From an uncultured Collinsella sp. (GTDB taxonomy: Bacteria; Actinomycetota; Coriobacteriia; Coriobacteriales; Coriobacteriaceae): a DNA stretch of 22,707 nt. The translations under genes and the position numbers were made by a program. The stretch lies in NCBI GenBank assembly GCA_900540095.1, contig UQEO01000026.1, positions 1 through 22,707 on the forward strand. Reading direction: 5' to 3'. Within the stretch, counting starts at the first letter, position 1; each line of letters starts with the position of its first letter. Positions 7,835 to 15,917 of this stretch are shown piece by piece. The notes beneath the pieces are model-generated. The model was not told the origin of the DNA and ran no database searches. It was given only the letters and a program-made list of their open reading frames with translations.

Positions 7835-8562
7835 TGGCGCCCGTATGCGCCGTGGTCGTTGCCGGCGGCAGCGGCCAGCGCTTTGGAAATCCCGGCGGCA
7901 AGCAGCTCGTTAACGTGGCGGGCCGTCCGCTCATGAGCTGGTCCATCCGCGCGTTCGATCGTAGCGATAAGGTCGGCCACATCGTCGTGGTTTGTCCTGC
8001 CGAGCGCCGTGCCGAGATGCGCCGCCTGGCCATCGACCCGTTTGACTATGACACGCCCATCAGCTTTGCCGATGCCGGCGATACCCGTCAGGATTCCACC
8101 CGTGCCGGCGTGCATGCGGCTCCGGCGGGCTTTGAATACGTTGCCATTCACGATGGCGCTCGTCCGCTCATTACGACCGAGGCCATCGACCACGCTATCG
8201 ACGTGCTCGTGAGCGACCGTGCCCTCGATGGTGTCGTGTGCGGCCAGCCTGCCATCGACACGCTCAAGATCGTCGATGGCGACAACATCGTCGAGACGCC
8301 GCCGCGTGAGCTGTACTGGGCCGCGCAGACGCCGCAGATCTTTAGTGTCGACGCCATGAAGCGCGCCCATGCCGCGGCGATTGCCGAGGGCTTTATCGGT
8401 ACGGACGATTCGTCACTGGTCGAGCGCATGGGAGGACGCGTCCGCTGCGTCCAGAGCCCGCGCGATAACCTTAAGGTGACGGTGCCCGAGGACCTGCGTC
8501 CCGTAACCGCGATTCTGCTCGGCCGCATGGCCGAGGGAGAGGACCTTCCCCATGTTCAGTAA
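7834..8562 (+). CDS. ispD: 2-C-methyl-D-erythritol 4-phosphate cytidylyltransferase
   Basis: 242 aa. Third enzyme of the MEP pathway: couples CTP and MEP to CDP-ME. The nucleotide-binding signature VVVAGGSGQRFGNPGGKQ spans residues 7-24, and HDGARP (106-111) is the second family motif; TDDSSLVE lies near the C-terminus. The ATG at 7834 overlaps the disA stop (TAATG), and the 3' end overlaps ispF by 11 bases, so translation is probably coupled. Adjacent ispD and ispF encode pathway steps 3 and 5, as in many bacteria. Confidence 0.95.
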   Translation: MAPVCAVVVAGGSGQRFGNPGGKQLVNVAGRPLMSWSIRAFDRSDKVGHIVVVCPAERRAEMRRLAIDPFDYDTPISFADAGDTRQDSTRAGVHAAPAGFEYVAIHDGARPLITTEAIDHAIDVLVSDRALDGVVCGQPAIDTLKIVDGDNIVETPPRELYWAAQTPQIFSVDAMKRAHAAAIAEGFIGTDDSSLVERMGGRVRCVQSPRDNLKVTVPEDLRPVTAILLGRMAEGEDLPHVQ

Positions 8563-9046
8563 CCTGCGCATTGGCCATGGCTACGACGTTCACCGTCTGG
8601 TGGAGGGGCGTCGATGTATCATCGGCGGTGTCGATATTCCCTACGAGCGCGGTCTGCTGGGCCACTCGGATGCCGATGTGCTCGCGCACGCCTTGGCCGA
8701 CGCCATTCTGGGCGCCTGCCGCGGGGGAGACATCGGCAAGCTATTCCCCGATACCGACCCCGCCTATGAGGGTGCTGATTCGATGGTGCTGCTCGCTCGC
8801 GTGATGGGCTATGCGCGCGAGCTGGGCTTCGAGTTTGTCGATGCCGATTGCACCATTGCCTGTCAGCAACCCAAGATCACCCCGCACCGCGATGCCATGC
8901 GCGCCAACCTTGCCCATGCCCTGGGCGTTGACGTCGAAAACGTGGGCGTCGCCGCCACTACGACCGAAAAGCTCGGTTGGGAAGGCCAGGGCGAGGGAAT
9001 CGGCGCCTGGGCCGTCTGCCTGCTACAGAAAACCGTTAAGGAGTAA
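8552..9046 (+). CDS. ispF: 2-C-methyl-D-erythritol 2,4-cyclodiphosphate synthase
   Basis: 164 aa, normal length. Cyclises CDP-ME 2-phosphate to MEcPP with release of CMP; works as a homotrimer with zinc. Zinc ligands are visible: D12 and H14 in IGHGYDVH and H46 in LAHALAD. The family signature SDADVLAHA and the motif DIGKLFPDTD are present, as is AATTTEKLG near the C-terminus. It overlaps ispD and ends 3 bases before cysS. Confidence 0.95.
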   Translation: MFSNLRIGHGYDVHRLVEGRRCIIGGVDIPYERGLLGHSDADVLAHALADAILGACRGGDIGKLFPDTDPAYEGADSMVLLARVMGYARELGFEFVDADCTIACQQPKITPHRDAMRANLAHALGVDVENVGVAATTTEKLGWEGQGEGIGAWAVCLLQKTVKE

Positions 9047-9049
9047 CGA

Positions 9050-10516
9050 ATGCGTATCTATAACAGCGCTACCCATAAAAAGGAAGAGTTTCAGCCCATC
9101 GAGTCCGGCAAGGTCCGCATGTACGTGTGCGGCCCCACGGTCTACGACAACATCCACATCGGCAATGCCCGCACGTTCATCAGCTTTGACGTGATTCGTC
9201 GCTGGCTCATCGCGAGCGGCTACGAGGTCACGTTTGCCCAGAACCTCACCGATGTCGATGACAAGATCATCAAGCGCGCCAACGAGCAAGGCCGTACGGC
9301 TGCCGAGGTTGCGACGGAGTTCTCCGACAAGTTCATCGGCGTCATGCGCGCTGCCAACGTGCTCGATCCCGATGTGCGTCCCCGCGCCACCAAAGAGATT
9401 GGTCCCATGATCGCCATGATCAAGACGCTTATCGAGCAGGGCCACGCTTACGCGGCCGATAACGGCGATGTGTACTTTGCCGTGCGCAGCGATCCCAACT
9501 ACGGCCAGGTCTCGGGCCGCAACATCGATGACCTTATGGTCGGTGCGCGCATCGAGGAGAACGAGGACAAGAACGACCCGCTCGACTTTGCCCTGTGGAA
9601 GGCCGCCAAGCCCGGCGAGCCCAGCTGGCCGAGCCCCTGGGGCGAGGGCCGTCCCGGTTGGCACACCGAGTGCGCCGCCATGGTGCACCGCTATCTGGGC
9701 ACTCCGATCGACATTCACGGCGGCGGCTCCGACTTGGCCTTCCCGCATCACGAGAACGAGTGCGCCCAGGCCACCTGCGCCTGGCACCAGGGTTTCTCCA
9801 ACACCTGGATGCACACGGGCATGCTGCTGGTAGACGGCGAGAAGATGTCCAAGTCGCTCGGTAACTTCTTTACGCTGGCCGAGGTGCTCGAGCAGCACTC
9901 TGCCGCGGCCCTGCGCCTGCTGATGCTGCAGACGAGCTATCGCTCACCGCTCGACTTCTCCTGGGAGCGCCTGGAGGGCGCCGAGAATTCGCTCACACGT
10001 ATCGCCGGTACGGTCGAGAACCTGCGTTGGGCTGCGAACCACGCGACGGCCGATGCCGATGAGGCTGCCGCCGAGGCGTTTGCCGCCAAGGCCGCCGAGA
10101 CTCGTGCCGCCTTTAAGGAGTGCATGGACGACGACTTTAACACCGCCGGTGCCATGGGTGCCGTCTTTGGCTTTGTCACCGAGTGCAATCAGTATCTGGA
10201 GCAGGCGGGCGATGCTGCCGACAAGGCCGCAGTCCTGGCTGCCGCCGATACGCTGGCCGAGCTGCTCGATGCGTTTGGCGTTGAACTTCCCGAGCCCAAG
10301 GTCGAGCTGCCGCTGGGTCTGCTGGGCGTTGCCGCCGGCTTGGTTGCCTACACGGGCGACGATGTGGACGAGGCCGCTGCCAAGATTCTCGAGGCTCGTG
10401 CCGAGGCCCGTGCCGCCAAGAACTGGGATCTGGCAGATGCCATCCGCGACCAGCTCAAGGACCTGGGCCTCACCATTGAGGATACTGCCGCGGGCACCCG
10501 TATTAAGACTCTCTAG
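9050..10516 (+). CDS. cysS: cysteinyl-tRNA synthetase
   Basis: 488 aa class I aminoacyl-tRNA synthetase that charges tRNA-Cys. Rossmann signature HIGN (36-39) and KMSKS (265-269) are intact. The cysteine-sensing zinc site is complete: C27, C208, H233 and E237, one residue offset from the E. coli enzyme. The C-terminal DALR-like helical domain and the terminal IEDTAAGTR motif are present. GGAG (in AAGGAGTAACG) just before the ATG is the ribosome site. In Bacillus gltX, cysE and the short mrnC accompany it; none is found here. Confidence 0.96.
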   Translation: MRIYNSATHKKEEFQPIESGKVRMYVCGPTVYDNIHIGNARTFISFDVIRRWLIASGYEVTFAQNLTDVDDKIIKRANEQGRTAAEVATEFSDKFIGVMRAANVLDPDVRPRATKEIGPMIAMIKTLIEQGHAYAADNGDVYFAVRSDPNYGQVSGRNIDDLMVGARIEENEDKNDPLDFALWKAAKPGEPSWPSPWGEGRPGWHTECAAMVHRYLGTPIDIHGGGSDLAFPHHENECAQATCAWHQGFSNTWMHTGMLLVDGEKMSKSLGNFFTLAEVLEQHSAAALRLLMLQTSYRSPLDFSWERLEGAENSLTRIAGTVENLRWAANHATADADEAAAEAFAAKAAETRAAFKECMDDDFNTAGAMGAVFGFVTECNQYLEQAGDAADKAAVLAAADTLAELLDAFGVELPEPKVELPLGLLGVAAGLVAYTGDDVDEAAAKILEARAEARAAKNWDLADAIRDQLKDLGLTIEDTAAGTRIKTL

Positions 10517-10659
10517 TATTTGTCGACCGTTCGAGGTGCGGCAGATTGCCTTGAAAGAGGAGGGCATAGACCTGGTGGTCATGCCCGACGATTGAAAGGC
10601 AAGGTGCCGTGGCTCGGACGGTCGATTCTTGTTCGTTATCTATTTAAGGAGGCCGTCTT

Positions 10660-11626
10660 ATGGCCGACAATCGCAAGCGTGCGCCTCGTGGCGGCAAGCA
10701 AGCTGCTTCTGGCTCCCGCTCGGTTTCCCGCAAAGACCCCCGCGGCACATATCCTCAATGCTGGCTCGCGTCCGATTCGCCGCAATGACCGCGCTGCCGC
10801 TCCCAAGGGCCAGCGCGATCGCACCCAGGCCGCACGTCCGCAGCGCGATCGCAACCGCGACGCTGTCCAGGCTCCCAAGGGCGAGTTTATCGAAGGTCGT
10901 CGTGCTGCCGCCGAGGCGCTACGCACTGGTTTTCCCATCAAGTGCGCACTTATTGCCGAGGGCGGGGAGCGCGATGCCGCCTTGTCGCGCCTGGTCGACG
11001 ACCTCAACGCCGCGGGTGTCCGCATTAAGTATGTGCCGCGCGCGCAGCTCGATGCCCTGTCGAGCCATGGCGCTCACCAGGGCATTGCGCTCGAGGTGGG
11101 CAACTTTCCCTATGCCGATGTTGCCGATATCCTCGACCGCGCGGGTGACGGCCCGGCACTTGTCGTGGTGCTCGACCATGTGACCGACGACGGCAACTTT
11201 GGCGCCATCGTGCGCTCTGCCGAGGTCGTGGGCGCGGCGGGCGTCGTCATTGCCAACAAGCGTGCCGCCGGTGTGACCGTCGGCAGCTACAAGACTTCTG
11301 CCGGCGCCGTCATGCATCTGTCCATCGCACAGGTTCCCAATATCGCCCGTGCACTCGACGACCTCAAGGCCGCCGGCTTTTGGGTGGGTGGAGCCTCCGA
11401 GCACGCCGAGGGCAGTTGCTGGGACGCCCCCTTCGAGGGCCGCGTTGCGCTCGTCATGGGTTCCGAGGGCGACGGCATCTCGCGCCTGGTGCTCGAGAAA
11501 TGTGACTTTTTAACCAAGCTTCCCCAGCGCGGCATGACCGAGAGCCTCAATGTTGCCCAGGCGACCACGGCGCTGTGCTTTGAGTGGCTGCGCCGCAACG
11601 CCGGCGAGCTTATGGGGGAGGAGTAG
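10660..11626 (+). CDS. rlmB: 23S rRNA (guanosine-2'-O-)-methyltransferase RlmB (apparent frameshift near the N-terminus)
   Basis: SPOUT-family methyltransferase, expected to 2'-O-methylate G2251 (E. coli numbering) of 23S rRNA. Translation should begin at ATG 10660, 7 bases after TAAGGAGG, giving MADNRKRAPRGG and a basic linker. That frame ends in TGA about 43 codons later. The conserved body lies in the next frame: EFIEGRRAAAEAL (substrate-binding L30e-like domain), LDHVTDDGNFGAIVRSAE, VMGSEGDGISRLV (SAM knot) and MTESLNVAQATTALC. The switch is explained by one extra C in a five-C run at 10737-10741; with four Cs the frame reads through to 11626 (about 321 aa). No ATG or GTG with a ribosome site exists in the body frame before the catalytic part. 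Either a sequence error, a recent mutation, or frameshifting. Confidence 0.85.
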
Positions 11627-11629
11627 CGC

Positions 11630-12307
11630 ATGTCCAAGAAGAACCGCGCCAAGTCCAAGGCCAAGCGCTTTGGCGAGGGCTCGGCCAAGCCGATTGTTTC
11701 GGCCGCGACCTATGGCGTGGGCGGCAATGCGTTTGCGCAGGCCATCGCCGATCCGGTCTCGACGGTGCACTCCAATAAGCCCGAGCTGCTGGTGGTCGAC
11801 GGCTACAACGTGATTCACTGCACGCCGCGCTACGAAAAGCTCGTGTACGACCATTCCGACGATCCGTATTCCAGCGACGTTCACGATATGGCGCGCACCG
11901 CTCTCATCAACGACGTTGCCGCGTTTGCCCAGGGCCGCTACGAGGCCGTGATCGTGTTCGACGGCGCGGGCAATATCTCCAACGAGCGCCCCAACCTGCC
12001 GGCCCGCGGCGTGCGCATCGAGTTTTCGCCGACGGGCGTCTCTGCCGATACCGTGGTGCAGAAGCTCTGCATCGAGGCACGTGAGGAAGGCCGCGCGTGC
12101 TCCGTGGTATCGAGTGACGGCACGATCCAGGCTGTCGTCATGGGTAAGGGCGTCACGCGCATCTCGAGCCGTATGCTGGTGGACGAGATCAAACAGATCG
12201 ATAACGACGTGCATGAGGCCGAGGAAGCACCCCAGATCAAGATGACCCTGGGCAGCCGCCTGAGCCCCGATGCCTTGGCCAAGCTCAAGGCCCTCCGCGG
12301 GAGGTAG
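11630..12307 (+). CDS. rae1: NYN-domain ribonuclease, YacP/Rae1 family
   Basis: 225 aa. Rae1 of Bacillus is a ribosome-associated endoribonuclease that cuts mRNA in the A site. The NYN (PIN-like) domain is clear: ELLVVDGYNVI (D57), an aspartate at 111 in VIVFDGAGN, SADTVVQKL (D140) and VVSSDGTIQ (D163), the usual acidic metal-binding set. A basic, disordered N-terminal 50 residues and a C-terminal tail make it longer than the usual roughly 170 aa. It starts 3 bases after the rlmB stop with GGGGGAGGAG as ribosome site, so it is coupled to rlmB as in Bacillus. Function in this organism is inferred from family and position. Confidence 0.85.
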   Translation: MSKKNRAKSKAKRFGEGSAKPIVSAATYGVGGNAFAQAIADPVSTVHSNKPELLVVDGYNVIHCTPRYEKLVYDHSDDPYSSDVHDMARTALINDVAAFAQGRYEAVIVFDGAGNISNERPNLPARGVRIEFSPTGVSADTVVQKLCIEAREEGRACSVVSSDGTIQAVVMGKGVTRISSRMLVDEIKQIDNDVHEAEEAPQIKMTLGSRLSPDALAKLKALRGR

Positions 12308-12334
12308 GGGAGTTGGCGGGGCGATGCTGCCTCG

Positions 12335-13675
12335 TTAACTCCATTCAGCGATGTTGATCATTCTTTCGAGGCGCCACGTTAGCGCCTCTTTTAGATAAGG
12401 CAGTCTCGCTGCTAGGGCATCGTTTTTAGACAGAATCTCGATCGCCTCGTCGACAAAACCTTCGAGTTTGTCCCCGTCAAACCAGTTCATATCCTCAACA
12501 AGCAACATTTGTTTCGCGGGACTTGAATGGAACTGCGCGCTGGCAAAACTGTGCTCTCCTGCCCGAAGCTCCTCTAGAGATATGTTGCACCAGAGCGATG
12601 AACCCGAATCGAAGATAGGGGCAGGTCTGCAGGCTAGCGTGTTTACGTTTCGCACAAGGCCAAAGTTACGCCAATGACGATCGTAGTTGGCGATGATGTC
12701 GTCGCACACGATCATGCGGTCAAGGGCATCCTTGACACCTGTCACCCCGAGCTCCTCGCAGTTTGCTACGTATCGCTCGTAGTCGGTTAGTCGTTCATCT
12801 GCGTTTGCGTGCTGGTTTACATAGAACGCAGGGACATACTCTTCTTCATCAGTTAAGAAGACATCGCATATGCTCAGGGCGGAAGTGCCCGTGCCCTCGA
12901 GCGAGTAAGGCACATAATCGCAGGCGTTTAGGATGTGACGGTGGAGTGCGGTCGCCACCATCTCGTTATAGGGTTCCTGGTTTAGATGCGCACCTGCCTT
13001 GTGGAGGATTCGACGGTCACCCTCGCATGTCCAGTACTTTTGAAGATTGCCGTCCGAGGTGTTGTCGGGCTTGGCAGCAGCTGCCTTGCCCTCTGGGGCG
13101 AAGGGTGCAATGGTTAGCGAGACGTCATCAAAAGCATTATTGAAGAAATTGATATCTTTCCACGCGAGACCGGAGTCTTGGGGCCTAATCCAATACTGGT
13201 CGGATAAGGAGAGGCCAAGATTTCGCTGTACGAGTTCATCGGGAACATCAACTGCGGCTTCTGCAAGCAGGGAGGCTAGCCGAATGCGTGCGAGCGGGAT
13301 ACCGCGGCCACGCCACCAAGTGCGGAAAGAGTCGAGCGATATGGGGCTATTAGGGCCAAATACTCCAATAGGGGCGTGGGCGTAATCGATGTCGGCGCCG
13401 ATATGGGTAAAGTCTTTTCGCGATGTGCTGTAGACCAGCTGAGCGACTTCGTGCGTGCGATTCATGAGGGTGAACGCGATCTCGCTCTTACCGTGGCCGC
13501 GGCGGGGACGTCCCCCCGTTTTGGTCACGGAACGGAGTCGCGTGTCGACGCTGTCTTTGTCGATGAGCCATACACCAGAAGCCTTGCGGGCCTCAAGTGC
13601 TCCGTTTTTTATGAGCTCCTGCACCCTGCGCGGAGTGATGCCGAGCAGCTCGGCGGCTTCTTTGGTAGTAAGCAT
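12335..13675 (-). CDS. single-chain HTH (excisionase/MerR-type) plus HipA-like kinase protein
   Basis: 446 aa from ATG 13675, preceded by GAAGGG at suitable spacing; a start 14 codons earlier lies inside the inverted repeat and lacks a ribosome site. Residues 1-43 (LTTKEAAELLGITPRRVQELIKNGALE) are an excisionase/MerR-like winged helix. The middle contains SLSDQYWIRP, a motif I associate with HipA-like proteins of gut Gram-positives. The C-terminal half resembles a HipA kinase: the catalytic loop IIANYDRHWRNFG (D332, N337) and PIFDSGSS (D356, metal). The HTH may therefore serve as a built-in antitoxin or DNA-binding module. Codon use seems less GC-biased than the operon it faces. It is convergent with rae1 (27 bases apart). 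Substrate and role unknown. Confidence 0.75.
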   Translation of the reverse strand: MLTTKEAAELLGITPRRVQELIKNGALEARKASGVWLIDKDSVDTRLRSVTKTGGRPRRGHGKSEIAFTLMNRTHEVAQLVYSTSRKDFTHIGADIDYAHAPIGVFGPNSPISLDSFRTWWRGRGIPLARIRLASLLAEAAVDVPDELVQRNLGLSLSDQYWIRPQDSGLAWKDINFFNNAFDDVSLTIAPFAPEGKAAAAKPDNTSDGNLQKYWTCEGDRRILHKAGAHLNQEPYNEMVATALHRHILNACDYVPYSLEGTGTSALSICDVFLTDEEEYVPAFYVNQHANADERLTDYERYVANCEELGVTGVKDALDRMIVCDDIIANYDRHWRNFGLVRNVNTLACRPAPIFDSGSSLWCNISLEELRAGEHSFASAQFHSSPAKQMLLVEDMNWFDGDKLEGFVDEAIEILSKNDALAARLPYLKEALTWRLERMINIAEWS

Positions 13676-13679
13676 CGCG

Positions 13680-13752
13680 AAACCCTTCGCCAGAACGAAT
13701 AGTTTTATATATAGCAATTGTAATTAAAACTATTCGTTCTGGCGAAGGGTTT
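13680..13752. repeat. perfect 28-bp inverted repeat upstream of the HTH-HipA gene
   Basis: Arms 13680-13707 and 13725-13752 are exact reverse complements (28 of 28) around a 17-base AT-rich centre. The left arm ends four bases from the start codon and contains its ribosome site. The length and perfection suggest an operator for the HTH domain, or a small mobile or recombination element. Confidence 0.9.
13704..13732 (-). promoter_or_regulatory. candidate promoter inside the inverted repeat
   Basis: On the minus strand TAGTTT (13732-13727), 17 bases, then TATAAA (13709-13704). If used, the mRNA would begin in the left arm and hold only one arm, so the palindrome would act as DNA, not as an RNA hairpin. 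Confidence 0.35.
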
Positions 13753-13840
13753 TAAGATTGAGGGCGCACTGACAGAAATGAACGGGCCTGGTACGCGTTG
13801 TTGCTGGATTTTGCATATTTGTATAACGCCGTGCGGCCTG

Positions 13841-13869
13841 TTGCGCCCCGTCCGCAATTCCTTTATTCT
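13841..13869 (+). promoter_or_regulatory. candidate promoter of tRNA-Thr(UGU)
   Basis: TTGCGC (13841-13846), a 17-base spacer and TATTCT (13864-13869), about 30 bases before the tRNA. A second possibility is TATAAC at 13822-13827 with TTGTTG 18 bases upstream. Confidence 0.4.
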
Positions 13870-13899
13870 TAACTCGCTTCGCGTGAAAGCGCCAAGTGT

Positions 13900-13974
13900 G
13901 CCAGTGTGGCGCAACGGTAGCGCAACTGATTTGTAATCAGTGGGTTGCAGGTTCGATTCCTGTCACTGGCTCCA
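13900..13974 (+). tRNA. tRNA-Thr (anticodon UGU), CCA encoded
   Basis: Cloverleaf by eye: acceptor GCCAGTG with CACTGGC, D stem GCGC/GCGC, anticodon stem ACTGA/TCAGT with loop TTTGTAA (anticodon TGT), T arm GCAGG-TTCGATT-CCTGT, discriminator T, then CCA. Confidence 0.95.
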
Positions 13975-13983
13975 TGAGAGTTT

Positions 13984-14025
13984 CGGGCTCTGTTTCCTTG
14001 TGGGACAGGGCCCGTTTCTATTTAG
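13984..14025 (+). terminator. terminator after tRNA-Thr
   Basis: A 10-bp stem with one wobble (13984-13993 with 14005-14014) followed by TTTCTATTT. Confidence 0.8.
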
Positions 14026-14081
14026 GTGGTGCGCCATCGGGTTAGCGCCCATCCCGTTTTTGGTTTGTCTCGTCCTCCAGT

Positions 14082-14222
14082 TTGTCTAAATCTGTAACAC
14101 CAAGACCGATATTTGGCATCTAACTGTTACAGATTGAGATGAAACTTAGGGTGTTTTAGGAATATCTTGATCTGTAACATGTAGAAGCGGAATAGGCCTC
14201 TTGCTGTTACAGATCGAGACAA
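14082..14222. repeat. two inverted-repeat units built on TGTTACAGAT
   Basis: Four copies in alternating orientation: 14082-14099 (-), 14125-14142 (+), 14162-14179 (-), 14205-14222 (+). The core is TGTTACAGAT, usually followed by a variable pair and AGA. They form two hairpins with identical geometry: 11-bp arms, 25-base spacers, and 80 bases from one unit to the next. The spacers differ in sequence. The region between tRNA-Thr and the PTS gene (13975-14507) holds no credible gene. Confidence 0.85.
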
Positions 14223-14250
14223 GGGCGGGTACGGACCTGGATGTTCTGCT

Positions 14251-14317
14251 CGAGCGTGGATTTCTGGACACGCGAGAGAAGAAAATCTTCCGACCGGAGA
14301 ACGAGCGTGGATAATTA
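14251..14317 (+). repeat. CGAGCGTGGAT repeat copies, upstream flank of the beta-glucoside module
   Basis: CGAGCGTGGAT occurs at 14251-14261 and again at 14302-14312, 51 bases apart. The second copy lies in GGAGAACGAGCGTGGATAAT (14296-14315), which matches 18 of 20 bases with 18347-18366 on the other side of the module. Confidence 0.7.
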
Positions 14318-14372
14318 ACTTGGATAGGGAGCTAAGGTAAACACCGATTGTCTATCGAAGGCTTTAGAAACG

Positions 14373-14405
14373 ACGACCCCGATTTCATTGTGGAATCGGG
14401 GTCGT
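14373..14405 (-). terminator. terminator of the bgl-PTS operon
   Basis: A perfect 12-bp stem (14373-14384 with 14394-14405) and a 9-base loop, 103 bases after the PTS stop codon on the minus strand. Short T stretches on both sides allow action in either direction. Confidence 0.75.
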
Positions 14406-14507
14406 TTGTGCCTGAGGAATCCGAATGGATTAATCGAGCTCCTAAGGGACTTCTTGGGTTCTTGCTAATGGTCTGCCGAGGATGTCCCCAATGCAAGCAG
14501 CGGGCAT

Positions 14508-15908
14508 CTACTCAATATAGTTGGGATTCTTCTTGATGATCACGCGTGCAGCGATGAACGAGACGACGATGGCGATGACGGCGACAACGCACGCCAGTAC
14601 GAAGTTGCCCATGGATCCATCGGGAGCGATAAAGATCAGCGCAGAAAGAAGACCGGGGCATGCTCCCGCAACATACTCCTTCAGGACGAAGATACCTGCA
14701 GGGAGTCCCGCGCAGAGGGCGCCGATTGCCGTGCCGACAAGCAGGCGGGGACGCTCGATGAGGCAGCCGTAAAATGCGGGCTCAGTTACGCCACAGAGTG
14801 CGGTGACGGCAACCGTGGTGACCATACCTCTCTTCTCCTTGTTGCCTTTCATTGCAGTTGCCAAGGCGAGACTCGTGCCGCCAATGCAGAGGTTTGAGAT
14901 GAAGCCAAAGATGATGGGCGCCCAGCCGAGCTGCGCCAAGCTCGTAACTTCGATCGCGATGTAGGCCTTATCAAGACCGAGCATGACAAAATAGGGGTTA
15001 AGGGCTGCAAGGATTGGAGTAGCGATAAATGCCACGTTATCCATGAGCCACGTGGCGGCATCACTCAGCGCGTAGCCCATCATGCTGCCGGCGGGGCCGA
15101 GGATAATCAGCTCAACAGGCACGACGATGAACATGGTGAGCAGCGGCTTCAAGAACAGTTTGGTAATGTCGGGGATGATTTTCTGAAGACCGCGATCAAC
15201 AAAGTACATGAACACAACGCCCAGTACGATTGGCACCACCGTGCTCGAGTAGTCATTCGTCGGGATGGGGATGCCAAGAAAGTCGAGACCCTCAGCACCG
15301 CTAATAGACGAGCTAATCATGATTGCGCCCAGCAGTGCGCCCATGATAGGCTGCATCTTCATGACGGCGGCGAGCTGATAGCCGAGGTAAACGGGCAGGA
15401 AGCTAAATGAGGCGCTGAAGATCGCCAGCAGAACCTGGGCGGTTCCGCTATCGGTGCTCAATCCATAATAATTGACCAGGAGATTCTTGATCGAAAGAAT
15501 GAGTCCGCCAACGATGAGCGCCGGGACGATGGGCATGAATACCTGTGCAGAGACGTTCCCGAATTTCTCAATCAAGCCCATGGCGGTGTTACCGCTTTTA
15601 ATGCCTTCTGCAAGGTCTTTGGCGGTTTGGGCATCGTCGGCAACCGTGCCACCGCCGACTTCGATTCCCGCGAAGTCGAGGAAGTCGTTGTAAGCCTCGG
15701 TGACGTTGGGGCCGATGATCACCTGAAGCTGGCCACCGCTGACTACTGCCCCGAGCGCCTGGTCGGCCGATTTGGCGAGCTGGAGATCGATGATCGAGGT
15801 GTCTCGTGCGTCGATGCGAAGGCGCGTCGCACAATGAGTTACCGATGTAATGTTCTCTTTGCCGCCAACAGCCTTTAGGACTGTTTCGGACATTGCCTGA
15901 TATTTCAT
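14508..15908 (-). CDS. PTS transporter IIBC component, glucose superfamily, beta-glucoside type
   Basis: 466 aa membrane permease that imports and phosphorylates a sugar. The IIB domain (1-75) carries the phosphorylated cysteine C26 in SVTHCATRLRI. The IIC domain starts near 105 (FMPIVPALIVGGL) and has about ten hydrophobic segments, with the GVTEPAFYG loop typical of the sucrose/beta-glucoside branch. There is no IIA domain, so phosphate must come from a separate glucose-type IIA. ATG at 15908 follows AGGAG; it begins 9 bases after the glycosidase stop, so the two form an operon. Uptake yields a 6-phospho-glycoside for the neighbouring GH1 enzyme. Exact sugar unknown. Confidence 0.9.
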   Translation of the reverse strand: MKYQAMSETVLKAVGGKENITSVTHCATRLRIDARDTSIIDLQLAKSADQALGAVVSGGQLQVIIGPNVTEAYNDFLDFAGIEVGGGTVADDAQTAKDLAEGIKSGNTAMGLIEKFGNVSAQVFMPIVPALIVGGLILSIKNLLVNYYGLSTDSGTAQVLLAIFSASFSFLPVYLGYQLAAVMKMQPIMGALLGAIMISSSISGAEGLDFLGIPIPTNDYSSTVVPIVLGVVFMYFVDRGLQKIIPDITKLFLKPLLTMFIVVPVELIILGPAGSMMGYALSDAATWLMDNVAFIATPILAALNPYFVMLGLDKAYIAIEVTSLAQLGWAPIIFGFISNLCIGGTSLALATAMKGNKEKRGMVTTVAVTALCGVTEPAFYGCLIERPRLLVGTAIGALCAGLPAGIFVLKEYVAGACPGLLSALIFIAPDGSMGNFVLACVVAVIAIVVSFIAARVIIKKNPNYIE

Positions 15909-15917
15909 CTCTTTCTC

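Noticed and set aside
12309..12342. bidirectional terminator between rae1 and the HTH-HipA gene
   Set aside because: Only a 6-bp outer stem (GGAGTT/AACTCC) with a poor interior, overlapping a stop codon; too weak to list.
13900..13974. tRNA-Thr as an integration attachment site
   Set aside because: No repeat of the tRNA 3' end was found nearby and no integrase gene is in the window.
14082..14222. CRISPR-like pattern (repeats with unique 25-base spacers)
   Set aside because: Repeats alternate in orientation and are only about 11-18 bases; there are two units only and no cas genes.
14348..14536. 62-codon plus-strand frame between tRNA-Thr and PTS
   Set aside because: Covers the operon terminator hairpin and the PTS stop; no ribosome site.
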